A DNA stretch of 20,625 bases from Pseudomonadota bacterium. Its GTDB lineage: Bacteria; Pseudomonadota; Alphaproteobacteria; Sphingomonadales; Sphingomonadaceae. Of the stretch, positions 1 through 6,693 are shown piece by piece (the first letter of the stretch is position 1; every line of letters begins with the position of its first letter). The stretch covers positions 1 to 20,625 of the forward strand of contig JAEZCS010000114.1 of assembly GCA_023433445.1 (NCBI GenBank), given 5' to 3'. The notes beneath the pieces were generated by a model. That model was not told the DNA's origin and did no database searches. It was given only the letters and a program-made list of their open reading frames with translations. Position numbers and translations under genes: made by a program.

Positions 1-2231
1 GCGGTGTTGAATTGCGGAGTGCCCAGGCTGATGTTGGTGATCCGCTTCTGGTTCAACAGATTCTTCGCGAACGCGGTCAGCTCAAAGCGAGCATCTTCCG
101 TCCGGAAGCCTGCGAAGATGTTCAGCAGCGTGCGCGAGCGATAGTCATAATCGACCTGATCAGCATAGAAACCCGGACGATAGTTGACGAGAGCCCGTAC
201 GAACGGAGTGACCTGACCCATCGGGAAACGGATTTCCGTGTTCGCCGTCAGGTTGAAGTCCGGCGTCTGAGACAGCCGCCCATTTGTCTGGCAATAGCTG
301 ACATTGCCGGGGCCGGTAACAGCAGGGGAAGGCGCATCCTGGTTCGGCGAACCAGTACCAGCATAGTCATTGCACGGCACAAGGGCATTATCATAGCGTG
401 CGCGGACATAGGAAGCGCTTACGCCCAGATCCCAGTTATCACTGACGCGGCCGTCGATCGACGCTTCCACGCCCTTGATCTTGGCATCGCCATTATAGTT
501 GAAGTCGAAGCCCCCGGTTGGCGGGCTGGCGGTCGCGGACTCATAATAGATGCCGGTGAACCGGTTGAGATAGTTTTCCAGCGTCTGATAGAATGCCGCA
601 ACAGTGAAGTTCATGCGGTTGTCGAGCAGCTTGCCCTTCAGGCCGACTTCAAAGGAGTCGGTTCTTTCAGGCTGCGTGCGGATCAGATCCCGGCTCACGC
701 CCAAAGGAACCGCCACACCCGTGCTGCCGGCGCGGTAGGAATGCCCATAAGCGAAATAGCCGTTGAGCCGCGGATTAAATTCGTAGGAGACGGTCACGCC
801 GCCAGTCAGCGGCTTGTTGGTGAACCGCTGCAGATCGGTGGGAACCCCCTGCTGGGGCGGAAGGGGATCAGGGAACGCCGGCGACGTCACGAAGATATCG
901 GTAGTCTGTGTATTCTTAAGGATCGAGTAACGCAGGCCACCCTCGATCGAGAAGCCATTTGAACGATAGCGTAGATTGGCGTTGAATGACCAGGTCTGCG
1001 TGTCAACCGGAGTGAATACTTCGGTATCGATCGGCAGATAGAGGCCGAGTGAGATCGGAACAGGAGCGAAGATCAGATCTGCGCGTTGATTGGTGACAAC
1101 AGTGCCCGTCTGCTTCGTGTAGAACGCGCCGACGCCCCAGCCGAAGCCTTCCTTGTTGTTGGATGCAAGACGAACTTCGGCCGAGTCCACCTTGTAAGGC
1201 GTGCGAACCGTCGATGCGAACACATAGTCCGGGATAGCATTGCCCGCGTCGAGATCGCGCTCAGCGTTCAGCCTGCTGAACTGATGAGCCCCGACGAACG
1301 ACAGGGTGGCCGGGCCGAGATCATAATCGAACGCCAGGTTGACGATGTGGCTCTCATTCTGGTTACGGAAGCGGCCATCCGACACTGCTGCATAGTCCGA
1401 AGCCTCAAGCTCGGGGCCAGACCGATTGAAGCCGTCTGCCAGAGCGCCCGATCCAACGACCTGCTGGTTCTGAAGGTTGTCGGCGAACAGATACTGGTAG
1501 GTCAGATAAGCAGTGAAATCGCTGCTAGGGCGCCAGCCCAGCGTGACGCGCGCACTTTCCGTGCTGCTGCGCGAGCGCTCGTCACGGTTGATGTTACGCA
1601 CATTGTTCAGGCGATTGCCGTCAACCAGGCCAGCAACGCGGATCGCGAGCGTGTCGTTGAACGGCAGGGAAACGCCTGCCTGGACGTTATAGCCAGCGCG
1701 CGATGTCGCGGTTGCCTGCGCATAGCCTTCGATCTCATCGAAGTTCGGGCGGCGAGTCGCGATGGTGATGGAGCCAGCCGGTGCGGACAGGCCGCGCAGC
1801 AGGCCCTGCGGGCCACGCAGCACTTCGATCTGCTGAATGTCATACAGAGCGGTGTAGACGGTCTGCGCGTCCGTCGGGATTTCGTTGTAGTAGACCTGAA
1901 CCGCCGGGCTGGTGCCCTGGTCGGGATCGAAGGTCACACCACGCAGGGTCGTCGTGTTGTTGCGACCCGAGGTGTTGGTGAGTTCAAGGCCCGGTGCGAG
2001 CTGCTGCACGTCCTTGGCGTCGAAGATGTTGAACTTCTGGAGCTGCTCGCCGGTCGCGACGTTGACGGTCATCGGCACCGACTGGAGCGACCGCGCGTCA
2101 CGAGTTGCCGTGACGACAATCTCGTTCACATCATTGCCTTCGCTGCCGATGGCATCCTGTGCCATAGCAGATGCCGGTACGATCAGAGCGGCGCTGCAAA
2201 ACAATGCAGCGAGGGTATTCGCCTTTTTCAT
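1..2231 (-). CDS. TonB-dependent outer-membrane receptor, C-terminus outside window
   Basis: The frame is open from an ATG at 2231 to the window edge, giving 743 codons; only a short C-terminal piece is probably missing. The N-terminus is a clear signal peptide (MKKANTLAALF..., ending PASAMA|QD). A Ton-box-like EIVVTATRD follows, then a plug domain with LRGVTFDP, the QQIEVLRGPQG signature and GSITIATRRPNF. The rest is beta-barrel sequence with TNKPLTGGVTVSYEF and FEVGLKGKLLDNR blocks typical of sphingomonad receptors. A Shine-Dalgarno AAGGAAAGGA lies at 2236-2245 on this strand. By family, it imports a ligand across the outer membrane using TonB-ExbBD energy. The substrate cannot be read from sequence. 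The divergent secreted glycoside hydrolase suggests a glycan or glycolipid product (inference). No frameshift was seen in the stretches I translated codon by codon. Confidence 0.93.
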   Translation of the reverse strand, partial: MKKANTLAALFCSAALIVPASAMAQDAIGSEGNDVNEIVVTATRDARSLQSVPMTVNVATGEQLQKFNIFDAKDVQQLAPGLELTNTSGRNNTTTLRGVTFDPDQGTSPAVQVYYNEIPTDAQTVYTALYDIQQIEVLRGPQGLLRGLSAPAGSITIATRRPNFDEIEGYAQATATSRAGYNVQAGVSLPFNDTLAIRVAGLVDGNRLNNVRNINRDERSRSSTESARVTLGWRPSSDFTAYLTYQYLFADNLQNQQVVGSGALADGFNRSGPELEASDYAAVSDGRFRNQNESHIVNLAFDYDLGPATLSFVGAHQFSRLNAERDLDAGNAIPDYVFASTVRTPYKVDSAEVRLASNNKEGFGWGVGAFYTKQTGTVVTNQRADLIFAPVPISLGLYLPIDTEVFTPVDTQTWSFNANLRYRSNGFSIEGGLRYSILKNTQTTDIFVTSPAFPDPLPPQQGVPTDLQRFTNKPLTGGVTVSYEFNPRLNGYFAYGHSYRAGSTGVAVPLGVSRDLIRTQPERTDSFEVGLKGKLLDNRMNFTVAAFYQTLENYLNRFTGIYYESATASPPTGGFDFNYNGDAKIKGVEASIDGRVSDNWDLGVSASYVRARYDNALVPCNDYAGTGSPNQDAPSPAVTGPGNVSYCQTNGRLSQTPDFNLTANTEIRFPMGQVTPFVRALVNYRPGFYADQVDYDYRSRTLLNIFAGFRTEDARFELTAFAKNLLNQKRITNISLGTPQFNT

Positions 2232-2328
2232 GACGTCCTTTCCTTGGGTTTGGGGAGGGGTCCCCTGAATGGTGCCGCCGCTAGACGCGGTGCGCGAAAG
2301 CCGCAATCCGGTTCGGCCCCTCAAGGGT

Positions 2329-2342
2329 AATTTTCGAACGAA
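2329..2342 (-). promoter_or_regulatory. Shared 14-bp motif, receptor-facing copy
   Basis: Read on the minus strand this is TTCGTTCGAAAATT. It matches the copy at 2529-2542 in 12 of 14 positions and contains the palindromic core TTCGAA. It lies 97 bases upstream of the receptor start, with a TTGCAA box 12 bases further upstream. It is either an operator for a shared regulator or part of an unusual promoter. The function is inferred only from the duplication. Confidence 0.45.
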
Positions 2343-2528
2343 AGCGTGCTTTATTTGCAACAGATTGACGGGCTGAGTCAGCCCTTTGTCCTTTTAATCC
2401 CGCATATTAGCTCGACTGGTATGACCATTGGCGGGTCGCCAGCCGCCGTTGACGGTCCCGCTGATCGCGGTGCCGGGGCGGTCCGGCGATTATTTGGGTC
2501 TCAATCGCGGGCTTGCTATTGATACATA

Positions 2529-2542
2529 ATCGTTCGAATATT
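2529..2542 (+). promoter_or_regulatory. Shared 14-bp motif, hydrolase-facing copy
   Basis: The sequence ATCGTTCGAATATT is the partner of the copy at 2329-2342 in opposite orientation (12 of 14 identical). It lies 28 bases before the hydrolase ATG, with TTGCTA 10 bases further upstream, so it would fall near the transcription start or the -10 region. Confidence 0.45.
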
Positions 2543-2570
2543 GCGGCACGTTCAGGAGAGGGTAAAAGCC

Positions 2571-4517
2571 ATGAAAATGCCGCGTTCGCTGATGGTGACG
2601 ATCGCTTTGTGTATGGCAAGCACCGCTCTTGCCGCCCCGGCCAATCAACGCATTGGCCAGCAAGGACACTGGTTCGTGGATCAGACTGGCCGAACGGTCA
2701 TGATCCGTGGTGGCAATGCCACGCTTCCCGAGTTTCGCGCCGGTGGTTCCGACGATCGGCGCTGGAGTGCGGAAACGCCCTCTCATATGGCGGAACAGGG
2801 TTTCAACGGCGTTCGCCTCGTCATTTTCCTGTCCGGCTTGATGCCGCAACCCGGTGTCATCGACACGGCGTATCTGGAGCGGATCGCGAAAGCGGTTGTG
2901 GCGTACAAGGAAGCGGGCCTCTACACCCTTATCGATTTCCACCAGGATCAATATGCCGCGCTTGTCGGCGTACGCGGCATGCCGGATTGGGCGGTCTTCG
3001 CTGACGGCCATCAGCGTATTCCCGGAATGAACTTCCCGATGGGCTATTTCAAGGATCCCGCGGTTCAGCGGTCTTTCGACAATTTCTGGAAGAATCACCC
3101 CGTTCCCGGCACGGGGAAGGGGGTTCAGGATCTCTATGTAGAGGGGCTGGCGGCGGTGGCGCGGCGGTTCCGGGACGAGCCAGCGGTAATCGGCATCGAC
3201 GTCATGAATGAACCAGCGACCGGAAGCCGATGCGCGCAGCCGGATCCGGTCAAGGCCGATTGCCCGGAGCTGGAACAGGAACTGTTGAAGCCATTCTACG
3301 AAAAGGCGTCGCGCGCGATCAATCAGGCCGCGCCCAAGATGATCGTCTTTGTCGAGCCGTTCATGCTTCAGGGGGCTTTGGGCACGCCGATCAATACGCC
3401 TATTGTCGGCGCGCCAGGAACGCGCGGCTTTTCCTTTCACAATTATGGCCCGGTCAAGGCGGTCCGTGACCGCGTGAACGACAGCGCGCTTGCCCATGCC
3501 CAGCAGGAAAAGGCAGCGATCATCAACACGGAATGGGGCTTCAGCAACGATCCCGCGGAGATTACCAGCCAAGCCGACGACTTCGACATGCGCCACATAT
3601 CCTGGCTCGCCTGGACAAGGGGCGCGTTCGAGGCTCTGGTCGATCCTACGCTGCCCGATCAGGGCAATGGCAATCGCGTTGCCCTTCTGCGCGCCTATGC
3701 CCGACCCTATGCAGAGGCGACGGCGGGGACGCCCGTGACGATGAGCTTTGATGGCGCGAACGGCGTAATGCGTTACCGTTATGCAGCCTCGCTGCCCGGC
3801 GGTGGCGCCGCAAAGGGTGACACCGTGATCCGCATCCCGGCGATCAACTATCCGGGCGGCTACACTGTCACGGTGAACGGCGGCAAAGTTCGTTCGGCAA
3901 AGAACGCGCCGGTTCTGCGGATAGCGAACGCGCGGGGCGCCAAGGAAGTCACAGTGACGCTCAGCCGCGTCGGGGAGCTGCCGCCTCTCCCAGTCAGCAA
4001 GGGCGAGCCGGACCGGAGCGAGGCTGCCTTGCGCGCGTTGCCGCCGATCCCTGCGGGTTCGCTCACCCGCAATTCCCTTCTGGGCCACATCGTCGTGACA
4101 CCGGGAGGACGGGCGCTGCTCGACCGTCAGGTGCCGGGCATGCTGGCGGGCATGAGCCATGTCCATGGCTGGGAAAAGATGACCCTCGCCACCGTGCAGC
4201 AGTTCGCCAGCGGCACGCTGACCGAGGATAAGATGACGCAGATCGAGGCCGAACTCGCCGCGCTGAAGGTCGTGGCGGGTCCGGTCAAGGTCCAGGCGGC
4301 AGATCAGCTCAGCATCGATTCTCTCACCAGCGACCTGCTGGCCGACCCGCGCGCGCGCGCCATTCTCGATCGCGAGGCGCCGGGCTTGTCCACTTCTTCG
4401 CAGCAAGGGCTCTTCCCCCAGACGCGGCTGCGCGCGCTTCAACCTGCCATGCCGGAAATACTGACGGACGCGGCGCTTGGCCGGATCGAAAAGGCGCTGG
4501 CGGATTTGCCCGACTAG
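2571..4517 (+). CDS. Secreted GH5 glycoside hydrolase, endoglycoceramidase-like, with duplicated C-terminal module
   Basis: This is a 648-residue protein. The ATG at 2571 is preferred because it opens a signal peptide (MKMPRSLMVTIAL... ending TALAA); the frame extends upstream only to a TTG. The GH5 barrel covers about residues 30-370. It shows FNGVRL, LIDFHQDQYA, PDWA, FDNFWKN, the acid/base motif DVMNEP (Glu214) and the nucleophile motif NTEWGF (Glu321). The HQD and PDWA blocks resemble endoglycosylceramidases, which cut the bond between oligosaccharide and ceramide; that specificity is inference. A beta-sandwich-like segment (about 375-460) follows, as in GH5 enzymes with a C-terminal domain. 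Two copies of a roughly 68-residue repeat (499-566 and 581-648) finish the protein; I cannot name that family. It is probably periplasmic, surface-bound or secreted. It is divergent from a TonB receptor and shares its CTAG stop with the convergent lysR gene. Confidence 0.87.
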   Translation: MKMPRSLMVTIALCMASTALAAPANQRIGQQGHWFVDQTGRTVMIRGGNATLPEFRAGGSDDRRWSAETPSHMAEQGFNGVRLVIFLSGLMPQPGVIDTAYLERIAKAVVAYKEAGLYTLIDFHQDQYAALVGVRGMPDWAVFADGHQRIPGMNFPMGYFKDPAVQRSFDNFWKNHPVPGTGKGVQDLYVEGLAAVARRFRDEPAVIGIDVMNEPATGSRCAQPDPVKADCPELEQELLKPFYEKASRAINQAAPKMIVFVEPFMLQGALGTPINTPIVGAPGTRGFSFHNYGPVKAVRDRVNDSALAHAQQEKAAIINTEWGFSNDPAEITSQADDFDMRHISWLAWTRGAFEALVDPTLPDQGNGNRVALLRAYARPYAEATAGTPVTMSFDGANGVMRYRYAASLPGGGAAKGDTVIRIPAINYPGGYTVTVNGGKVRSAKNAPVLRIANARGAKEVTVTLSRVGELPPLPVSKGEPDRSEAALRALPPIPAGSLTRNSLLGHIVVTPGGRALLDRQVPGMLAGMSHVHGWEKMTLATVQQFASGTLTEDKMTQIEAELAALKVVAGPVKVQAADQLSIDSLTSDLLADPRARAILDREAPGLSTSSQQGLFPQTRLRALQPAMPEILTDAALGRIEKALADLPD

Positions 4518-5416
4518 GGGACCGATACGGGTCGGGTGGCACCCGGCCCGCCACCGGCCAGCTGCTGTTCGATGGCCAGGAAGAGGGAAGGCGGCGCGCT
4601 CAGCAGATGCTCTGCCTCCGCCGATGCGGCCCAACCAAGTGTACGCTTGAGATCAAAGCCCGCGAGGAGGGGGCGGGCCATCCCTTCCTGCCGATAACAA
4701 AGCGGCATTACGGTGATGCCCAAGCCCGCAGCGATCAAGTTCAGGACGCGCTCGTCATTCGTGGACCGCAGAGCAAAATGCGGCCGCACGCCCCGTTCGG
4801 TGAAATGGCGGCTGGTTTCGGACAGCGCCTCGCAATGACGGCGCACGATCATCACCTCATGGGCCAGTTCCTCTGCCGCGATGCTTTCCTTCCCGGCCAA
4901 GGGGTGATCGGCAGGCATCGCGAGGCCATAGCCTTCGGTGCAGATCGGCTTTTCCAGGAAGCGGTCGCCGCCACGCTCGACCAGCGTCAATGCGATGTCG
5001 ATCCGGCCTTTCGCCAAGTGGCTGGTCAGTTCCCGTTCGCTGCCGAAGATCAGTTCGAACCGATACTGTGTCGTTGGCCGCGTCGCCGCGACGGCCCTTG
5101 CCACAAGTGCACTTGGCACGCTGCCAAGAACGCCCAGTCGCAGGGATGCCGGATGATCGGCCGGGCTCATCGAATGGATGGCGAGGTTGAATTCGCGCTC
5201 GATCTTCCGCGCATGAAGGAGGAAGCGGCTTCCGGCTTCGGTCAATTCGACGCGCTGGTTGGTCCTTATGAACAAGGGCGTACCAAGGGTGCGCTCCAGC
5301 TTCGCGACGCCTACGGACAGCGTCGGCTGCGACACATTGCAATGCGCGGCGGCGCGCGAGAAATTGCCCTGGTCCACTACGGCCAGAAAATAGCGGAGGA
5401 GGTAGCGGTCAAGCAT
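4514..5416 (-). CDS. LysR-family transcriptional regulator, probable regulator of the leucine operon
   Basis: This is a 300-residue protein of normal LysR length. Residues 1-60 form the winged helix-turn-helix (YFLAVVDQGNFSRAAAHCNVSQPTLS, then LERTLGTPLFIR and LTEAGSRFLLHAR). The remainder is a periplasmic-binding-protein-like effector domain with GLGITVMPL near the end. It is divergent from the isovaleryl-CoA dehydrogenase gene across 128 bases holding a perfect T-N11-A dyad. Classical LysR layout therefore predicts control of that operon and autoregulation. In many proteobacteria leucine operons are controlled by MerR-type LiuR or TetR-type LiuQ instead, so a LysR here is a lineage-specific arrangement (inference). 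The effector is unknown; a leucine-pathway acyl-CoA or keto acid is plausible. Its stop codon overlaps that of the glycoside hydrolase. Confidence 0.92.
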   Translation of the reverse strand: MLDRYLLRYFLAVVDQGNFSRAAAHCNVSQPTLSVGVAKLERTLGTPLFIRTNQRVELTEAGSRFLLHARKIEREFNLAIHSMSPADHPASLRLGVLGSVPSALVARAVAATRPTTQYRFELIFGSERELTSHLAKGRIDIALTLVERGGDRFLEKPICTEGYGLAMPADHPLAGKESIAAEELAHEVMIVRRHCEALSETSRHFTERGVRPHFALRSTNDERVLNLIAAGLGITVMPLCYRQEGMARPLLAGFDLKRTLGWAASAEAEHLLSAPPSLFLAIEQQLAGGGPGATRPVSVP

Positions 5417-5453
5417 TTGGCGGGCAGCAGGTTCCCGAAGGTTGCATCCAATC

Positions 5454-5476
5454 CGCTATAGATAGTGTTAATAGCG
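5454..5476. promoter_or_regulatory. LysR box (T-N11-A dyad) between lysR and the leucine operon
   Basis: CGCTAT (5454-5459), 11 bases, then ATAGCG (5471-5476) form a perfect 6+6 inverted repeat with the T-N11-A spacing of LysR-type recognition sites. It lies 37 bases upstream of the lysR start and 68 bases upstream of the first leucine-operon gene. That placement would suit both autorepression and activation of the operon. Confidence 0.75.
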
Positions 5477-5482
5477 TAGATC

Positions 5483-5502
5483 GCGAAACTTCAATTTTTC
5501 GC
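5483..5502. promoter_or_regulatory. Second inverted repeat upstream of isovaleryl-CoA dehydrogenase
   Basis: GCGAAA (5483-5488) and TTTCGC (5497-5502) flank an 8-base AT-rich centre. It begins 6 bases after the LysR box and ends 42 bases before the operon start. It may be an activation half of the LysR site, a site for another factor, or an early leader hairpin. The arms do not resemble the LysR box. Confidence 0.35.
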
Positions 5503-5544
5503 TCTAGCAGACGAATGGTAAGGCAGGGCAGCAGGAGAGTTTGC

Positions 5545-6693
5545 ATGACCGACTTCGATTTCGCCCTTGGCGATAATGCCGACATGATCCGGGAAAGCGC
5601 TGCCCGCTTCTCCACTGACAGGATCGCGCCGCTGGCCGCCGAGATCGATGAGAAGGACTGGTTCCCACGCGACGAACTATGGACCGCGATGGGCGAGCTT
5701 GGCCTGCATGGCATTACAGTGTCGGAGGAAGATGGCGGCCTTGGCCTTGGCTATCTGGAGCATGTCGTGGCGCAGGAAGAGGTCGCCCGTGCCTCTGCCT
5801 CCATCGGCCTGTCCTATGGCGCGCATTCCAACCTGTGCGTCAATCAGATCAGTCGCTGGGGCAATGACGCGCAAAAGGCGAAATATCTGCCGAAGCTGAT
5901 TTCCGGCGAGCATGTAGGGAGCCTCGCCATGTCGGAAGCGGGTGCTGGTTCCGACGTCGTGTCGATGAAGCTCAAGGCCGAGAAGAAGGGCGATCGCTAC
6001 ATCCTCAACGGGACGAAGTTCTGGATCACCAACGCTCCTTGCGCCGATACGTTGGTCGTTTATGCCAAAACCGGCGAAGGGTCGAAGGGCATCACCACCT
6101 TCATCGTCGAAAAGGGGATGAAGGGCTTTTCGATCGGGCAGAAGATCGCGAAGGTCGGCATGCGCGGCTCGCCTACGTCGGAACTGGTGTTCGAGGATTG
6201 CGAGGTTCCCGAAGAGAATATCATAGGTCCGCTGAACGGCGGCGTCGGTGTGCTGATGTCGGGGCTCGACTATGAACGCACCGTGCTGTCGGGCATCCAA
6301 CTCGGGATCATGCAGGCCTGCCTTGACGTGGTGCTGCCCTATGTCCGGGAGCGCAAGCAGTTCGGAAAACCCATCGGCGCGTTTCAGCTGATGCAGGCGA
6401 AGATTGCGGACATGTATGTCGCGCTCAACAGTGCGCGGGCCTATGTCTATGCCGTGGCGAAAGCATGCGATGCTGGCAGGACGACGCGCTTCGATGCGGC
6501 AGGCGCGATCCTGCTGGCGTCGGAAAATGCGATGAAGACTGCGCTGGAAGCGGTGCAGGCGCTGGGCGGTGCGGGCTATACCAAGGACTGGCCGGTCGAA
6601 CGCTATATGCGCGACGCCAAGCTGCTGGATATTGGCGCTGGCACCAATGAAATCCGCCGGATGCTGATCGGCCGGGAGTTGATCGGGGCATGA
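5545..6693 (+). CDS. ivd: Isovaleryl-CoA dehydrogenase
   Basis: This 382-residue acyl-CoA dehydrogenase oxidises isovaleryl-CoA to 3-methylcrotonyl-CoA in leucine breakdown, passing electrons to ETF. The ATG at 5545 has a GGAGAG Shine-Dalgarno just upstream. FAD- and substrate-binding blocks are present (AMSEAGAGSDVVSMKL, FWITNAP, GMRGSPTSELVFEDC, ERKQFGKPIGAFQ, ALGGAGYTKDWPVERYMRDAK). The assignment rests on the catalytic base. Glu244 sits in GLDYERTVL, where isovaleryl-CoA dehydrogenases carry it, while the position used by medium-chain enzymes is Ala365 in IGAGTNEIRR. It is the first gene of the operon and overlaps the next by four bases (ATGA), suggesting translational coupling. It is equivalent to liuA. 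Confidence 0.95.
   Translation: MTDFDFALGDNADMIRESAARFSTDRIAPLAAEIDEKDWFPRDELWTAMGELGLHGITVSEEDGGLGLGYLEHVVAQEEVARASASIGLSYGAHSNLCVNQISRWGNDAQKAKYLPKLISGEHVGSLAMSEAGAGSDVVSMKLKAEKKGDRYILNGTKFWITNAPCADTLVVYAKTGEGSKGITTFIVEKGMKGFSIGQKIAKVGMRGSPTSELVFEDCEVPEENIIGPLNGGVGVLMSGLDYERTVLSGIQLGIMQACLDVVLPYVRERKQFGKPIGAFQLMQAKIADMYVALNSARAYVYAVAKACDAGRTTRFDAAGAILLASENAMKTALEAVQALGGAGYTKDWPVERYMRDAKLLDIGAGTNEIRRMLIGRELIGA

Larger units (their letters stand above)
2232..2570. other. Divergent intergenic region between receptor and glycoside hydrolase
   Basis: This is 339 bases without a convincing gene. It holds the leader and promoter regions of both outward-transcribed neighbours. Two copies of a 14-bp motif (2329-2342 and 2529-2542, listed separately) lie one in each half, each reading toward its own gene. 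A TTGCAA (2355-2360) and a TTGCTA (2513-2518) lie 10-12 bases upstream of each copy. The hydrolase has a Shine-Dalgarno AGGAG at 2554-2558. No clear sigma-70 -35/-10 pair was found for either gene. Confidence 0.7.

Noticed and set aside
12..2330. Long plus-strand open frames (12-962, 1086-2330)
   Set aside because: They are antisense shadows of the TonB receptor. The minus-strand frame has a signal peptide, Ton box and plug motifs, while these translations have no family resemblance.
2490..4634. 714-codon minus-strand open frame opposite the GH5 gene
   Set aside because: It has arginine-rich, low-information translation and covers a GH5 gene with clear catalytic motifs. GC-rich codon bias often opens such antisense frames.
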